Below, one piece after another: positions 63,107 through 64,000 of a stretch of 64,000 nt of DNA; positions within the stretch are counted from its first letter, which is position 1; each line of letters begins with the position of its first letter. The position numbers and the translations under genes were made by a program. The notes beneath the pieces were generated by a model. That model saw only the letters and a list, made by a program, of their open reading frames with translations, was not told the DNA's origin and did not search any database. This DNA comes from an uncultured Bacteroidia bacterium (lineage in GTDB: Bacteria; Bacteroidota; Bacteroidia; Bacteroidales; UBA932), in NCBI GenBank assembly GCA_902792815.1, contig CADBAY010000002.1, positions 1 through 64,000 of the forward strand, in the 5' to 3' direction.

Positions 63107-63715
63107 ATGGCAGTTAAGTTCCAATATAACAAGACCTCTCTGACGAATCTCGGCAAGCAGCTGAAGATCAGGCAGAACGCACTTCCGACCTTGAAGAACA
63201 AAGAGTCGGCCCTGCGGGTGAGCGTGATTGCGGCCAAAGCCGAAGCGCAGGCGCAGGCCCAGGCGCTTGAGGGCAAGTTGCAGGAATACGACTACCTCTG
63301 CGCGTTGTGGAACGAATTCGAGCCGGGGCTTGTGAGCATCAAGGACGTGCATCTCAAAACGGTCAAGATTGCCGGCGTCAAAGCCCCTGCCCTTGACGGC
63401 ATCGACTTCGATCTCAAACCTTTCAACGCTTTTGTGAAACCGGCCTGGTATGCCGACGGAGTGCGTATCCTTCAGGAACTCAGCACTCTTGGTATAGAGT
63501 CTGAAATCTCCGAGGAGCGCCGTCAAGTGCTGGAATTCAACCGAAAGAAAACCACACAAAAGGTGAATCTGTACGAAAAAGTCCAGATTCCCGGGTTCCA
63601 GGAGGCAATACGCAAGATCAAACGTTATATGGAGGATGAAGAGAATCTCTCCAAGGCGTCGTCCAAAATTGTTAAAAGCCGCCACGAGCAGCAAGAAGAG
63701 GAGGAAGAGCTATGA
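63107..63715 (+). CDS. V-type ATPase subunit D
   Basis: The central-stalk subunit, 202 residues. It has the usual two long helices: residues 5-70 (KTSLTNLGKQLKIRQNALPTLKNKESALRVSVI...) and 130-195 (FNRKKTTQKVNLYEKVQIPGFQEAIRKIKRYMEDEE), which wrap as a coiled coil inside the A3B3 ring. The end is very acidic (QQEEEEEL). Its stop overlaps the start of subunit I (ATGA). Confidence 0.94.
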   Translation: MAVKFQYNKTSLTNLGKQLKIRQNALPTLKNKESALRVSVIAAKAEAQAQAQALEGKLQEYDYLCALWNEFEPGLVSIKDVHLKTVKIAGVKAPALDGIDFDLKPFNAFVKPAWYADGVRILQELSTLGIESEISEERRQVLEFNRKKTTQKVNLYEKVQIPGFQEAIRKIKRYMEDEENLSKASSKIVKSRHEQQEEEEEL

Positions 63716-64000
63716 TAGTCAAAATGACACGCTACGACTTCATCCTACCTTCGGCGGTAAAGGATGACTTTCTGGACAGGCTCTCCTCTCTGGGTGTCGT
63801 GGATATCACGCGCTCATCCAAGCCGGTTGATGAACGCTCCCGTGAGCTGCTGTCCGAAATAGGCAAGGTCAAGTCAGCAATCCGTACAATCGAAAGCGGC
63901 ACCGACGATCACTATGCGGCTTTGGCCTCTGAAGGCGAGAAACTGCGCAAAGAGCTTGAAGCAGCTACGCACTGGGGAGAGTTCGATCCCGAAAGGTTAA
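63712..64000 (+). CDS. V-type ATPase subunit I, N-terminal part
   Basis: A frame opening at the ATG 63712 (overlapping the subunit D stop) runs off the right edge after 96 codons. The protein starts MIVKMTRYDFILPSAVKDDF, then LSSLGVVDITRSSKPVDERSRELLSEIGKVKSAIRTIESG, the cytoplasmic start of the stator/ion-channel a subunit. It is too short for a full annotation, but the position and sequence fit. Subunit K should follow outside the window. Confidence 0.85.
   Translation, partial: MIVKMTRYDFILPSAVKDDFLDRLSSLGVVDITRSSKPVDERSRELLSEIGKVKSAIRTIESGTDDHYAALASEGEKLRKELEAATHWGEFDPERL

Noticed and set aside
59948-63107. Very long minus-strand frames opposite V-ATPase A and B
   Set aside because: Mirror images of conserved subunits A and B with no family resemblance; typical of G+C-rich third positions.

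Overview
The window reads as chromosomal DNA of a strictly anaerobic member of the Bacteroidales (phylum Bacteroidota); the family cannot be fixed from the sequence alone. The reasons are these: promoters of the Bacteroidota form (TTTG, 19-21 bp, TAnnTTTG) precede most transcription units and Shine-Dalgarno sequences are largely absent; ribonucleotide reduction is the oxygen-sensitive NrdD/NrdG type; there is a sodium-pumping decarboxylase of the propionate pathway and a V-type rather than F-type ATPase cluster; and there are typical Bacteroidota proteins (SPII lipoproteins, beta-barrel-like secreted proteins, DUF5723, lamin-tail OadG, a long multi-DUF349 protein beside YidC). No phage, insertion sequence or CRISPR array was seen.

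Layout. 1-1885: a gene-poor left edge, one secreted protein of unknown function with a TonB-C-like end, and a bidirectional terminator. 1886-1958: tRNA-Ala(CGC). 2114-10391: one long unit, citD-citE-citF-citX-citCG-acn-icd, joining citrate lyase and its cofactor-maturation enzymes to aconitase and isocitrate dehydrogenase. 10395-16292 (minus): a 2-hydroxyacid dehydrogenase, nrdG, nrdD and an exported FAD-dependent oxidoreductase; a truncated lipoprotein gene lies on the plus strand. 16352-21081: HerA-like ATPase, M23 peptidase lipoprotein, TrmO and a SEC-C protein. 21088-22401 (minus): a small acidic protein and a YpfJ-type zinc peptidase. 22613-27706: an Rpe-like epimerase, an AraM/EgsA glycerol-1-phosphate dehydrogenase, an organophosphate:phosphate antiporter and an exported metallophosphoesterase, apparently a phospho-polyol scavenging operon. 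27717-34052 (minus): asnA, trpS, a Kef-type antiporter, asd and trmD. 34106-39271: glutaminyl cyclase lipoprotein, DUF349 protein, YidC and YggS. 39273-42254 (minus): rfbC, rarA and an acetyltransferase-like protein. 42332-43524: two small barrel-like secreted proteins. 43521-47192 (minus): cysteate synthase-like enzyme, Na+/Ca2+ exchanger and RlmD. 47352-51031: DUF5723 protein, an acyltransferase and QueA. 51032-51515: a gap holding an inverted repeat, a promoter-like box and an unlisted 42-codon hydrophobic ORF. 51516-53838: XRE regulator, degenerate dihydroorotate-dehydrogenase-like protein, PncC/CinA and a lipoprotein. 53848-58745: carboxyltransferase, lamin-tail OadG, biotin carrier, Na+-pump beta subunit and an exported EEP hydrolase. 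58866 to the right edge: V-ATPase subunits E, DUF2764, A, B, D and the start of I.

How the parts fit. The metabolic theme is anaerobic carbon flow and sodium/proton energetics. Citrate lyase next to aconitase and IDH links oxaloacetate/acetate with 2-oxoglutarate; the biotin-dependent decarboxylase would turn the last steps of succinate-to-propionate fermentation into a sodium gradient; the V-ATPase, Na+/Ca2+ exchanger and Kef antiporter use or adjust ion gradients. Genes are packed tightly: ATGA and TAATG overlaps are common, and six convergent gene pairs leave 0-10 bp between stop codons. The most interesting leads are the citrate lyase/acn/icd operon with its CitC-CitG fusion, the glycerol-1-phosphate operon, a possible small RNA or leader upstream of asd, apparently leaderless starts, the small hydrophobic ORF at 51265, and a DHODH-like protein that has lost key motifs.
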